A stretch of 64,000 nucleotides of DNA from Anisus vortex (lineage: Eukaryota > Mollusca > Gastropoda > Planorbidae): assembly GCA_949126835.1 (NCBI GenBank), contig OX421497.1, positions 20,367,409-20,431,408 on the forward strand. Reading direction: 5' to 3'. Shown here in pieces: positions 21,815-33,253 of this stretch. Numbering within the stretch: position 1 is the stretch's first letter; each line of letters begins with the position of its first letter. Position numbers and translations under genes: made by a program. The notes under the pieces are model-generated. The model saw nothing but the letters and a program-made list of their open reading frames with translations, did not search any database and was not told where the DNA came from.

Positions 21815-23108
21815 CCCCTCCTCGCTCTACCTAACTATTACTGTCTAAATTTTACCAAATTTTACCAAACTATCTACGGAAATTTTAATTACCTAACCAA
21901 CATTTACTAATAGTAGTGGGAATAACTTACTACTAATGCTATTCACCACCTATACAACCCTTGTCATTTCCCACTACTATTTCAGGCCTATCATAGAAAT
22001 ATCTCCTAAATCAATTACATATCAAAATGATTACAGTGCCAAGGTAGTCGAAATTTAGACCTGTTTATTTTCCTAGGTCTTTGAAGATAGATCTACAATT
22101 TTATTTTCTTAATTTCACATACAATTGTTTTATGACCCAATAGGAGAAACAGCCCTCTATGACTACAGTCATGCCATGACAGATTTTTTCTACCGTGAAC
22201 AAACATATCCCAACACTACTCTTACAAAACCCCAACATATACCATCGCCACCCAAATATACCTTCCAACTTAGTCAATCTTACCATATACCATCGCCACC
22301 CAAAATAAATCCTCCAAATTAGACAATCTTACTCGACTTAAATCCTTAGAATATTTTTATAGATAGCCCTGTCCTAACACCAACTTTACAAAACACACAA
22401 CTACAACCCTCAAGTAAATTTCACCACTTAGGAAATCTTGCTTGACTGATGTCATGGAAGATTTCTGATAGTCTATCCTTATAGATAGCCCTGTCCAAAC
22501 ACCAACTTTACAAAACACACAACTACAACCCTCAAGTAAATTTCACCACTTAGGAAATCTTACTTGACTGATGTCATGGAAGATTTCTGATAGTCTATCT
22601 TTATAGATATCCCTGTCCTACCACAGACTATACAAAACACATATCTACAACCCCCAAGTGAATTTCACCACTTAGGAAATCTTGCTTGACTGATGTCATG
22701 GAAGATTTCTGATAGTCTATCTTTATAGATATCCCTGTCCTACCACAGACTATACAAAACACATATCTACAACCCCCAAGTGAATTTCCCCACTTAGGAA
22801 ATCTTGCTTGACTGATGTCATGGAAGATTTCTGATAGTCTATCTTTATAGATATCCCCGTCCTACCACAGACTATACACAACACATATTTACAACCCCCA
22901 AGTGAATTTCCCCACTTAGGAAATCTTGCTTGACCCAAACCTTCTAATACTTTTATTGATAGCCCTGTCCAAAACACTAATGTGGAAAAAACCTTTGTAG
23001 ATATCCCTAGCCAAAACATATATCTACAATGCCCAATTTACAAAACTCTTTACAATATTGACTATCAACCCCAAACTAAAACAAATAAATAAATTTTTTC
23101 TTCTGCCC
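21815..23108. other. Central spacer of the palindromic element, non-coding
   Basis: This 1.3 kb is the only part not present twice. It begins with unique sequence including a 14-bp inverted repeat (AATAGTAGTGGGAA near 21909 and its complement near 21968). About five 120-bp tandem units follow. No gene is recognised, which is notable because in an intact Polinton the core genes would lie here. Confidence 0.8.
22310..22960. repeat. About 121-bp tandem repeat in the spacer, 5 copies
   Basis: The marker CACTTAGGAAATCTTG recurs near 22423, 22543, 22664, 22789 and 22911. Each unit also contains GATGTCATGGAAGATTTC and a CCCTGTCC...ACAAAACACA stretch. The period is not a multiple of three, so no long frame is preserved. 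Confidence 0.9.
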
Positions 23109-23222
23109 CACTTTTCCCAAATTCGCACTAGGGTCAGTTGACCTTGACCTTTGCTATATCTCCCAAGAACATTATTTTCAAAACCTTCATACACAAACAA
23201 CAAACACCAATATTTTGTTTCC

Positions 23223-23233
23223 TTTATTTTATT
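23223..23233 (-). terminator. Polyadenylation signals of the second cargo gene, right arm
   Basis: Mirror of the signals at 21692-21702: two overlapping AATAAA on the minus strand followed by GT-rich sequence. Confidence 0.7.
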
Positions 23234-23265
23234 TTTATAATTTAAGACTCTAAAGCTAGCAATGT

Positions 23266-26200
23266 CTACTTGTAAACATTTGTCATGCAATTACGCATTG
23301 CATTTTCCAAGTTGTAAAAACGAACAAGCTCCAGGGCGGCTTTCAGGTCTGCCTGTTCATCAATTAGGCGCTGACAAGATTCCTGCATAGATTTGATGAC
23401 TTTCGTAGATCTGCCAAGGCTCTGAACTAGCCCTTCAGTATCCGCATCCACAAGTTTCTACACAAGACATCGAAAGTAAATTATTATTATTTGAGTAGAA
23501 TGAGAGTAGTACGCACTAATCTATATATATAAAAAGACAGTGTTAAGCCCCCCGAGGATCCCCATTGGTCAATTTGAAAACACGTGTGTCACTGACCTAT
23601 CTAGGCCTATATATTGTCTAATAATAGTCCTGGTTAATATTCGTAAAAATGTATATAATATGATTACAAAATATTCATTTTTTAATTTATTTTGTTCAAT
23701 AATATCGGACAATAAATTAATATTGTTTTTTAAGTTTTGTTGTAATAACTTTGTAAATTAAATGCATTCAATTCAGTTTGGCTTGATATTTACTATTATC
23801 TGGCAAGCCATTAATTAAATCACGCCAATTTCCGGCATTTCCGAGAGCACGTTGACAACGTTGACTAACTTTTAATACCTTTCAGTAAGTAAAAAAATTA
23901 TTATTATTATGTTTACATATTAATATTATCTTTGTTTTAATTGTTTTCCTCGGCGTCTACCAGTACGACCACAGTACATTTTTAATTCAAAGTATAGTCT
24001 TAGGATAGTGATATACCTAATTGTCCTAATACCGGTATCGAAAATAGGTAACTTTAGACTTTAGATATCTTAGAAATTGAATGTAGGCCTAATTAATCTG
24101 GGCTATTATAATAGGCAGGCCTATCTTATATTTATATAATTGGGCAGGCCAATTCATTATTATCTCATTTATGGGCTACTAATATTCACTTATAGCAAGT
24201 TATAGCTTATAGCCAAAAAAATTATTACAGGCCTATGCCTACGCTATATTTGCCTATCATCAATGTGAATGTGGGCTTTTTTGTTGGGCAGGCGGCCGGC
24301 AAGCCTATTCTATACTCTATACATTCATTTAGTGAAATTTAGTCTTTAGTGGCTTGCTTTATAATTTACTTTGTTTTATTTTTCTTTTTAGTTGATTTTA
24401 CGTGTTAATATCTTAATCTTATTTTTTTTCACAGTCTCACAGTACATAGTTTTGTAGGCCTATTCATTATTTCACTTTTTCCCCCCCTTTACTTCCAGAT
24501 ATTAGGTAGGTGCCAACTTTATAGCACTGCTATTTCTTTCAATTTGATTTGGCTAATACGTCTCCGTAAGTAAAATATATATATATTTTTACACTTTATT
24601 AATATCTTCTTTTGAATGGTTTTGGCTACATTTCCTCGGCCTACATTTTTTAGTATTATTATCTCACTTTTTTCCCTTTACTAAACTTTACTTCCAGGTT
24701 AGTTAGGGTAGGTCTATACTATTTGAACTTATAATTGTTTTATTTTTATTTGATTTTACGTTTCATTTTAATTGTCTTCACTTTTTTCCTCTGCGGCTAC
24801 GACCACAGTACATTGTTTTGTTTTATTATCTTTTTTTTTCCTTTACTTCCAGGTTTTAGATGTCAACTTTATACCTTCACTGCTGCTATTTCTTTCAATT
24901 TTATTTGGCTTATACCTCTCAGTAAGTAAAAAAAATATATATATATATTTACACTTTATTAATATCTTCTTTTGAATGGTTTTGACTAAATTTCCTCGGC
25001 CTACATTTTTTTAGTAGGCTTATTCATTATTATTGCCCTTTTAGTGTCAACTTTATACCCTCACCACTGCTGTTTCTTTTAATTTTATTTGGCTAATACT
25101 AATACCACTCAGTAAGTTTAAAAATATATATGTTTTACATTTTATTAGTATCTTCTTTTGAATGGTTTTGACTGAATTTCCTCGGCTTCTACAACCACAG
25201 TACATTTTTTAGCATTCATTATTATCACATTTTTTTTCATTTACTTCCACTTCCAGGTTAGTTAGGACTGGTCTGTACTATTTCAACTTATAATTTTTCA
25301 AATTGTTAATTTTTTAAACCATATATGGTTATACATTTATTCTTAAAATGATTATTATAATTTTTTTTTTATTTCATTAGAATGTCTACCACTACCTCCT
25401 ATTCAAAGAGACCAAAAAGAAATTATACTCCGGAACAAATGGACCAGAAAAGGCAAAGAAAATCTGTAACTTAGAGGCATGCAAATGGAACTCCAGAACA
25501 AATGGAAGAGAAACTTAGGCATAGCAGAATTAGGATGGTTGAGGTTGAGGCAAGCTCTAATGACATTAAATTAGAAAAATTTAGTTATGATTGTAAAATT
25601 AATTATCATTACAACCTGATGTACGAATAGGATCAATGGATATTGTTTGTCAATACTGTCAGGCAAATAGGTGAGAAATGAATTGCCAGGAATTTGTTTG
25701 CTGTTCGGGGGGAGGGGAGAAAGGTATTTTGGCCCATTATTGACCAACCACCAGAACCTCTATATTCTTACCTGTCTGGGGAAACACCTGAATCTAGACA
25801 TTTTTAAAACATATTATTATAATTCTTGCTTCCAAATGACTTTCTTTGGGCAAATGTAGAATCTGCCAATTTCATGACAACCTTTAAAGTACAGGGTCAA
25901 ATATATTACAATGCCGGTTCACTCCTACCAATGCTAAATGAGTCGCCCAAGTTTCTTCGTTTATTTTGTTGGTGATGAAGCAACTGAACTTCCCAACAAT
26001 GCAATAATATATGTAGCTTATTAGGCCCATTTAATTTTTCAATGGACGTCGCCAGGGACTTTAGAAAACACCTCATAAGTTTAAAATGTAAAATGAGTGT
26101 TGGGTAGAATTATTTTTTAATTGTAGGCCTATATGTTTTTATGTTTTTTTTAAAAGTGATTCTTATGTGTTTTTTTATTTTAATCATTAGGATGTTTACC

Positions 26201-27480
26201 ACTACCCCTGAATCAAAGAGACCTAGAAAAAAGTGAGACTCCAGAGCAACGAGAATAGAAAAGTCAAAGAGTGTCCTTAATGTGTGCCAATGAAATGCCA
26301 GATCAAAAGGAAGAGAAACTTTGACGAAACAGAATTAAAATAGAAAAGCAGAATTTGAAGCCACTGGGGATGCCACCTCATAAATTAGCTTTAAAAATTG
26401 GATCTCACATTATATTAAGGCGTAATCTAGATCCGTCCAATCTTTTTATCTTTGCTTCTGGGGGGTAAAACTAAAAATTTAGTTTATTCTAAAGCTGTGA
26501 GTTAAATGTCAAATTTGTGAAGGACAATAATTCATTTGGACGTTTACATTTAATGCTTCACTAAACCTAGAGCTACTGTCAATTGATTTAATTAATTTTA
26601 AAACATTTAATATACTTAAAATATGCATTTTTTAAATTATCTTTTGTGGTTTTAACTTTTTATTTAATTTTGTGTACCGTTTTATTAGAAGATTATTTTT
26701 TTTCTTATGTGTTATAATAATGCTACCCAACACTTATTATATTATTTTACACTTTAAACTGATGTGTTTGAAACAAATTGTTGTTTGGCATTGCTATAAG
26801 TTTAGTATAATCTAATTATTTTATTTTAATTTCTATAGACATTTTACTTGATGTTTTTTTCATACAAATTTTAATAAAACTTGCATTTGTTGGAAAGTTT
26901 TTACTTTGTTAATAAATTTATGTTACAGCATGTATATTTTTAAACCTCTTAATTGTTGTCTGAATGTTTTTGTCATTATTGTTATTTGTTTATATGTTTC
27001 AAGCTTATTTCCTCTGTGTTGTCTGGAAATAAATTATATAGGCCTGTAAAATGATTTTCCATTCCGATTAGCTTTCCAATTGTAGTTAGCTTAATTTTTA
27101 GGCTTGAAAGTAAACAACATAAATTTGAAATTAATTCCTATTTGCCTAGGTCCATTGCAACTAAATCAATAATTATTTCATCATATTCTTAAAATAATTG
27201 TGTTTCAAGCTGAGTCTATGTAATTTTTACCCCGGGCAACGCCGGGTAAATTAGCTAGTATTCTATATAGAATGAGTGATTGTAATATATAAGATAACTA
27301 GTATCTTACCTGCATTTCATCTTCATTCAATAATACAACACAAGTGATGTCTCCTTTGATTTTCTCAATGATTGAAGACAAATCACAGTCTGTACTACCA
27401 CATTCTAATACAATTCCACTGTCGACATTGCCTGGGCCAGCAATGCGAGCGGTAAATGGATGTTTCCCCCTAGGATCCAT
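23266..27480 (-). CDS. Unrecognised 120-residue spliced cargo protein, right-arm copy with a Helitron in its intron
   Basis: Same gene as at 21184-21659. Exon 1 is 27480-27310 and exon 2 is 23457-23266. The intron, 113 bases in the left copy, is 3852 bases here because a 3739-bp Helitron sits in it at 23520-27258. Splice sites and both exons are intact, so the gene could still be spliced, but an AT-rich insertion of this size may reduce output. See the left-arm entry for protein features. Confidence 0.72.
23860..25270. repeat. Imperfect tandem repeats inside the Helitron
   Basis: A block combining a CTCAGTAAGTAAAA stretch, an (AT)n stretch, CTTTATTAATATCTTCTTTT and TTTCCTCGGC...ACATTTTTTAG recurs near 23880, 24560, 24915 and 25110, separated by variable filler. 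Confidence 0.75.
25380..26080 (+). pseudogene. Helitron Rep N-terminal domain pseudogene
   Basis: Fragments across frames match the Helitron_like_N region in order. First a Lys/Arg-rich N-terminus with T-P-E-Q-M motifs. Then G-S-M-D-I-V-C-Q-Y-C with a Cys pair near 25635, C-C near 25700, and P-P-E-P-L-Y-S-Y-L near 25750. F-K-V-Q-G-Q-I-Y and G-S-L-L-P-M-L-N-E follow near 25885-25940, then Y-F-V-G-D-E-A-T-E near 25960. Multiple stops and frameshifts; the catalytic HUH motif and helicase domain are absent. Confidence 0.75.
26189..26380 (+). pseudogene. Second copy of the Helitron Rep N-terminus
   Basis: The sequence beginning ATGTTTACCACTACCCC repeats the start of the Rep fragment at 25380 (ATGTCTACCACTACCTC), with A-K-R-P-like basic residues and T-P-E-Q/M-P-D-Q motifs, again broken by stops. 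It indicates an internal tandem duplication within the element. Confidence 0.6.
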
Positions 27481-27524
27481 GGTACTAAATGCTTTGCACG
27501 TTATAAAACATAAAAGGGAAGACA

Positions 27525-29726
27525 ATTTTAGAAAGAGGAGAAGAAGTTAGTTAGGAGGTAGAGATTGAACAAGGTAGAAAGAGAGAACGCTGTAGAAAGA
27601 GAGATGCTTAGAGTAACTAAAAGTTTTGTCAGAGAAAGCTCTGGAGACAGAGTAAGAAAAGACGTCACAGAAAATGAGTACGTAAAAGATGGTACGCAGG
27701 AAAAAGAAAAGGAAAGACAGAGTGAAAGATGTGAAGTGGAATATGTGTTAGGGTTTGGTAAAAATAAAGTGTTTTTAGAGAGAGAGAGAGAGACAGAGTT
27801 TGAGACAAGAATGAAATAAGAGATAGGCCTACAGAGATTGAACAAGGCAGAAAAATGGAATGTGTAAATGTTAGGGTTCGTTAACACAAAGGTTTGTTAT
27901 CGAAAAGAGACGAAGAGAGAATTAAGTGTAGACAGAGTAAGGAACGTAAGTACTGAGAATGAGACAAGTAAAAGATGGCACGCAGGAAAGAGAGAGACAG
28001 AGTTTGAGAGAAGAATGAAGTAAGAGATACAGAGATTGAGCAAGGCAGAAAGAAGGAATGCGTGATCGTTAGGATTGTGTTAACTTAAAGTTTTGTTAGA
28101 AGAAGAGATGGGGCGAGAAATAGTTGGAGACAGAGAGATGGATACTGTTAGACCGAAGTCCATGGAGAGTGTCCTAAATGTTTGTCGAGAGTGGGAAAGC
28201 TTTTAAGAAAAAGTGTTTTTGAGCGAGAGCTAGTGTGAAAGGTTTTGGGAAGGTTAACTTAAAGAGTTTGTCGAGAGTGTAAAAGATTTTGGGGAGGTGA
28301 ACTTCAACTTAAAAAGTGTGTCGAGAGTGTCAAAGATTTTGGGAAGGTGAAGTTAAAAAAGTTTGTCGGGAGAGATTGCGAGTTTGGGAATGTGAACTTA
28401 AAAAAGTTTGTCAGGAGAGAGAGATTTTGGGAAGGTTAACTTAAAATAGTTTGTCGAGGGTGTAAAAGATTTTGGGAAGGTGAACTTAAAAAGTTGTCGG
28501 GAGAGATCGAGATTTCGGGAAGGTGAACTTAAAAAAGTTTGTCAGGAGAGAGAGAGTTGGAAACGTTGTACTTAAAAAAAAGTTTGTCGGGAGAGATTGC
28601 AATTTTGAGAAAGTTAACTAAAAAAAAGTTTGTCAAGCGAGAGAGAAAGAGATTTTGGGAAGGTGAACTTAAAAAGTTTGTCAGGAGAGAGAGATTTTGT
28701 GAAGGTGAACTTAAAAAAGTTTGTCGAGAGAGAAAGAGATTTTGGGAAGGTGAACTTAAAAAAGTTTGAAGAGAGAAAGATTTTGGGAAGGTGAAGTTAA
28801 AAAAGTTTGTCGAGAGAAAGATTTTGGGAAGGTGAACTTAAAAAAGTTTGTCGAGAGTGTAAAAGATTTTGGGAAGGTGAACTTAAAAAAGTTTGTCAGG
28901 AGAGAGAGATTTCGGGAAGGTGAACTTAAAAAAGTTTGTCAGGAGAGAGAGATTGAAAAGTTGTACTTAAAAAAGTTTGTCAAGAGAGAGAGAGATTTTG
29001 AGAAGGTGTCCTACAAAGTTTTTTTGCGTGAGAGAAAAATTTTAAAAAAGGTTGTCTACAAAGTTTTTTGAGAGAGGGAGAGTTTGAGAAATTGTACTTA
29101 AAATTTTTTCGGGATAGAGATAAGAAGTTAGTAAAAAAAAAGGCAGAGATTGAAGAAGACAAAAAAAAAAGTGGGAACGTTGTTGACGGGTAGGGTTGGC
29201 GTGACCCTGGGAATGTTAGCTTTTAGATTTTCTCACGGTCAGGTAAGTGCAATAACATCTGGACAGGAAGTCGTTAACTTGGTCAGCGCCCAGCGGGCAG
29301 CTGTTTAACACCTGGACAGGAAACCATTACCCTGGTCGTGGGAATGTTAGCTTTTAGATTTTCTCACGGTCAGGTAAGTGCAATAACATCTGGACAGGAA
29401 GCCATTACCTGGCACAGCGGGCGACGGCCCGATAATGGATTCAACACCGGACAGGAAGTCGTTACCTTGGTCAGCACCTAGCGGGCAGCTGTTTAACACC
29501 TGCTCGTTGAATGTTTGCTTGTCAGATGGTGGTCTTTTTCCACTATTCAGCAAATTTTTATAAAATTATGTAGTCTTCCTTATTCAGTTTTGTAAAAGTG
29601 TTGTGGTTTTTCGTTTAGTAAAACGGTTCTTTTTGTAATTCTTATTAGTTCTCTTGAAAATAATATGTCTATAGGACATGAAAATACGCGTAGCATTGCG
29701 GTGGATTACATAAAATATCGTTTACA
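27525..29726. repeat. Right-arm copy of the inter-gene repeats
   Basis: Mirror of 18901-21139: CT-rich (here GA-rich) imperfect repeats at 27525-28190, the 43-bp array at about 28190-29130, and direct repeats with ETS-like cores at about 29200-29510. The array is about one unit shorter than on the left. Confidence 0.85.
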
Positions 29727-30360
29727 ATGCAATGGTCTTGGAGAAACGATGGTCGGCCTGAAAGTATTATCAACACTCCGAATTCTGTTCAAAATGCTAT
29801 GAGAATACTAGGAGATGAATTTGAAGAACGATTTAAGAATAGATTTGATAACCTAATAGATGGTCTAGTCATAACTGATGACAATGCTTATGACACTTTC
29901 GCATCGATCGTTATAGAAATATTTTGTGAGGATATAAATTGGGGACGAATTGTGGCGTTGTTTGACTTTTCGGGTCAATTTGCAGCTCGGTGTTTTCAAC
30001 TAAAGAAATACCATTTAGTAGATAATCTTCTAGAATGGTTAACAGCATATATGGATACACATCTCTCGGGTTGGATGAATAGTCATAATAACTGGGTAAG
30101 TAATAGACACTCTTTAAACAAAAAATCATCCTATAGACAGTTAACTATAAAAGAGTATATTAAACTAGCTTCCATCTTTCTTTTCCTTTACACAGGAAGG
30201 GTTTTTGGAATTCAAGTCTGGTAGAGGTGAGAATAAAAATGGCAGCTCTTGGCCCTCACTTAAGACAATCCTAGGCTGTGCTGCTGCAGGCATTGGGATC
30301 TTGACACTTTGTGCACTTTTCGCTCTACAAATCCTGAACACTGAGAATCGAATATTATAA
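29727..30360 (+). CDS. Bcl-2 family protein, right-arm copy (2 exons)
   Basis: Second copy of the gene at 18267-18900, here on the plus strand. Exon 1 is 29727-30095 and exon 2 is 30196-30360, with GTAAGT donor and CACAG acceptor and a 100-base intron. The product is 177 residues with a BH3-like helix, BH1 (N-W-G-R), BH2 split by the intron, and a C-terminal membrane anchor. A family member of this size without BH4 is slightly shorter than typical animal Bcl-xL or Bax. Both copies have open frames and intact splice sites, suggesting selection, recency or gene conversion. It reads outward toward the right terminus. Confidence 0.88.
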
Positions 30361-30361
30361 A

Positions 30362-30371
30362 AATAAATAAA
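30362..30371 (+). terminator. Polyadenylation signals of the right Bcl-2-like gene
   Basis: Two overlapping AATAAA hexamers right after the stop codon, followed by TGTTGTTGTTTT. The 3' untranslated region would be very short. Confidence 0.7.
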
Positions 30372-30466
30372 CTACCAGTCATGTTGTTGTTTTATTCTCT
30401 GTTTGATGTACTTGAACGCAAATAAAAATTTAAAAAAATAAAAACTTTCTTTGTTTACTGTTAAAA

Positions 30467-33190
30467 AAATTATTTACATGGTTACTGCCCTTGTATGCCA
30501 CGTAAATCGGACGCCATCTTACTTCCGGTTCATCATCGTGTGGAACAGTGGAGTCAACAACTTCAATACACCCCTTCCATCATCTTGTCTACAACCATAA
30601 AGTTAATTAAAAATACAAAAAATACAAATTTAATTACACGGTTACTGCCCTTGTATGTCCGGTGGATCGGACGCCATCTTGTTTTCCGGTATCTTTAATT
30701 AACTACGTAATAAAATCACGTGTAACACTACACAAAAATAATCACAAGGAACACTCTGATCGGCCATATTGGATCCGCCCCCTTCTGACCCGCCATATTG
30801 GACATCACTTGAAACACTTAAGTTACTTAAATTTTAAAATGTTTAATCCTATTAAGTCAAAATTACACGACAAAAATTAAAAGATACAACCATTTAACAA
30901 ACTGACTTTTAATAGTTAAAGAGACACTTATTAGACAGTTATTCAAAATACGCATACACTAAAATAATGTACTTTGTGAACGATCAAAAGATCTGGACTT
31001 TATATTTTGTCCTGGAGTTCTAAAAATGTTTAGAGTTTAGGCTTTTAAAACAATGATTATCAATTCACATTAGAAATACGTATGTTTAAAAGGGAAAATT
31101 TTAAATTAGTTGAGTAAAATGTATTTACATGTATTATCAATTAAAATTGAAAGAATAATTAAATGATACAAATGTTAACTATGTAAGTATAAAGTTCGTA
31201 AATAAAAAGGGTGACTTATTAAAGAATTTAAACAAAAGTTATATAATGTAAGCCTTAATTAAAGAAATATACGCCTCTTAATAAGTAAAAACTCGCCTCA
31301 CAAGATATGTATGACTTAAAAAAAAATAAAATTCGTTAATTAATTTCGTATAAAATTAAGAAATTACTAGTTTTAGTACGTAAAAAATTGTATTTACTTA
31401 TCGTTTAAATTGTAAAATATATAAGTTTAAAAAAAAAAGAAAATCACGCCTTTTAGTAAGTAAATAAAGAATCTTAAAATTCAGTTATCAATAGAAAATT
31501 AAGAAAATTTAAATTTAAAAGATACACATTTAAAATAGGTAAGTATAAAATAATGGGAATAATGATGTTATAGTAAGTCAAACATTGCATTTAACGATTA
31601 AACAATTGAAATTATTTAAATTGAAAAGCGAAATATTTAAAAAACGAATACTCGAAATACAAAGAAAAAATAACCCCAAAACTAATCCAAATGATAAAAA
31701 AAAAAAAAAAAAAAAAAATATCTGGGAAACGTAAGTTGTAAAGAAAAAAACTTTTAGTGCTACTTGAATTATCTCCCATAGCAGAATTTGAAAGGGCAGT
31801 TTTATCTCTTTTTCACACCAGGTCATTAAAAAGCGAGTGAAGCGAGATCAAAAGACTTTGCTCAACAGATGAAAAAGTCATTAACAGCGCGAGCGAGAAC
31901 AGCACTACAAAAGAATTTCCACAACAGCTGAAAAAGTCATTAAAAGACGCGCTGAGCGATAAAAATAAACAGCTGCTCAGGTAAAAAGTTAGACAGCGAT
32001 GTGAATAAGCGCCTCAGGGGTTCTAAAAATGTTAAAGGATATATGTTTAGACTTTCAAAACATTGATTATCAATGCAAATTAAAAATAATTATGTTTAAA
32101 AGAAAATTATAAAATAGTAATTATGACTCAAAATTATAATTAGATAATTAATTAAGAATAAAGAAAAATACTGCCTCCAAGTAAGTAAAAATGTAAAAAA
32201 GTATATAAAATGTGGTCTATTTAGTGATAATTACGGCCCCTTTGTAATTAATAAACGCCCCTTTACAAGCTAATTAATGTTAAAAAAATTATAATTAGTT
32301 AATTAATAAAGTATACAATTAAGAAAATTACTGCACCCCAGTAAGTAAAAATGTATATAAATAAATATTTAGGGGTTATTTAGTGATAATTACACCCCCT
32401 TAGTAATTAAAAACAAGTTAATTAGGGTTATAAAAAGTATAATTAGTTAATTAGTTAAGAATATTTTAAGAAAATTACCGTGTCCAAGTAAGTAAAAATG
32501 TATAAAAATAGTTAATTAGTTAAGAATAAATTAAGACAATTACTGTGTCCAAGTAATTAATTATCACGTTATTAGAGAATTATTGATTAAAATGTGATAA
32601 TTAGAACCCTTTGTAATTAATAAACGCCCTTTTACAAGCTAATTATGGCTATTCAAATAATAATTAGTTAATTAATAAAGTATACAATTACTGTGTCCAA
32701 GTAAGTAAAAAGGCACGTTATTAAAGAATTATTGATTAAAATGTGATAATTAGGGCCCTTGGTAATTAATAAACGCTCCTTTACATGATAGTTATGGCTA
32801 TAAAAATTAAAATTCGTTAATTAGTTAAGTATAAAATTAAGATAATTACTGTCTCCAAGTAATTAATAATGACCCTTACAAGACAATTATCGCTTAAAAG
32901 ATGGTAATGAGGGCAAAAATCACAATAAACTTATTGAAAAAAGCCTTTTACTATTGAAAATTATTAAGAACACTATAAAAATAACCAATTAATTAATATT
33001 ATCAAATAATTATAAAATTTTAGAACCGCTGAACCTTATAAAGACCATTATGAAACAATGGGAGAAATAATATGACATGTGTCAATCATTGTAAGACAAT
33101 GGGAAAATCAATCATTGTAAGACAATAGAAAAAATAATTTTAGAACCGCTGACCGTATTACCCTTAATTAAAAAACCCTCGTATAACAAC
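30467..33190. other. Right-arm outer segment, mirror of the left arm
   Basis: Mirrors 15440-18160: YY1-like repeated segments (about 30467-30807), featureless AT-rich sequence, and the diffuse AT-rich repeat (about 32030-33190). No further gene is recognised. Confidence 0.7.
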
Positions 33191-33198
33191 ACGACAAG

Positions 33199-33253
33199 AC
33201 GCCATCTTGGATGACGTCACTTCCGGTAGAGGTCACTTCCGGGTCAAAGGTCA
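33199..33253 (-). promoter_or_regulatory. Nuclear-receptor/ETS/CRE/YY1 motif cluster, right terminus
   Basis: Mirror of 15374-15428: GACGCCATCTTGG, TGACGTCACTTCCGG, CACTTCCGGG and GGGTCAAAGGTCA. All four motifs are intact in this copy too. Confidence 0.55.

Larger units (their letters stand above)
23520..27258 (+). mobile_element. Helitron, 3.7 kb, degenerate
   Basis: It starts TCTATATATATAAAAAG and ends CTAG, 11 bases after the hairpin CCCGGGCAACGCCGGG. It is inserted between A and T with no target duplication. All of this is canonical for Helitrons. The left arm keeps the uninterrupted site (near 21405), and the mirror-coordinate sum falls from 48664 to 44925 across it, exactly the element length. 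The interior contains decayed Rep N-terminal sequence but no helicase, so it is non-autonomous. A short relative lies at 55492-55964. Confidence 0.95.

Noticed and set aside
22750..23019. An 89-codon minus-strand frame in the spacer
   Set aside because: It crosses 121-bp tandem units whose period is not a multiple of three; no conserved reading.
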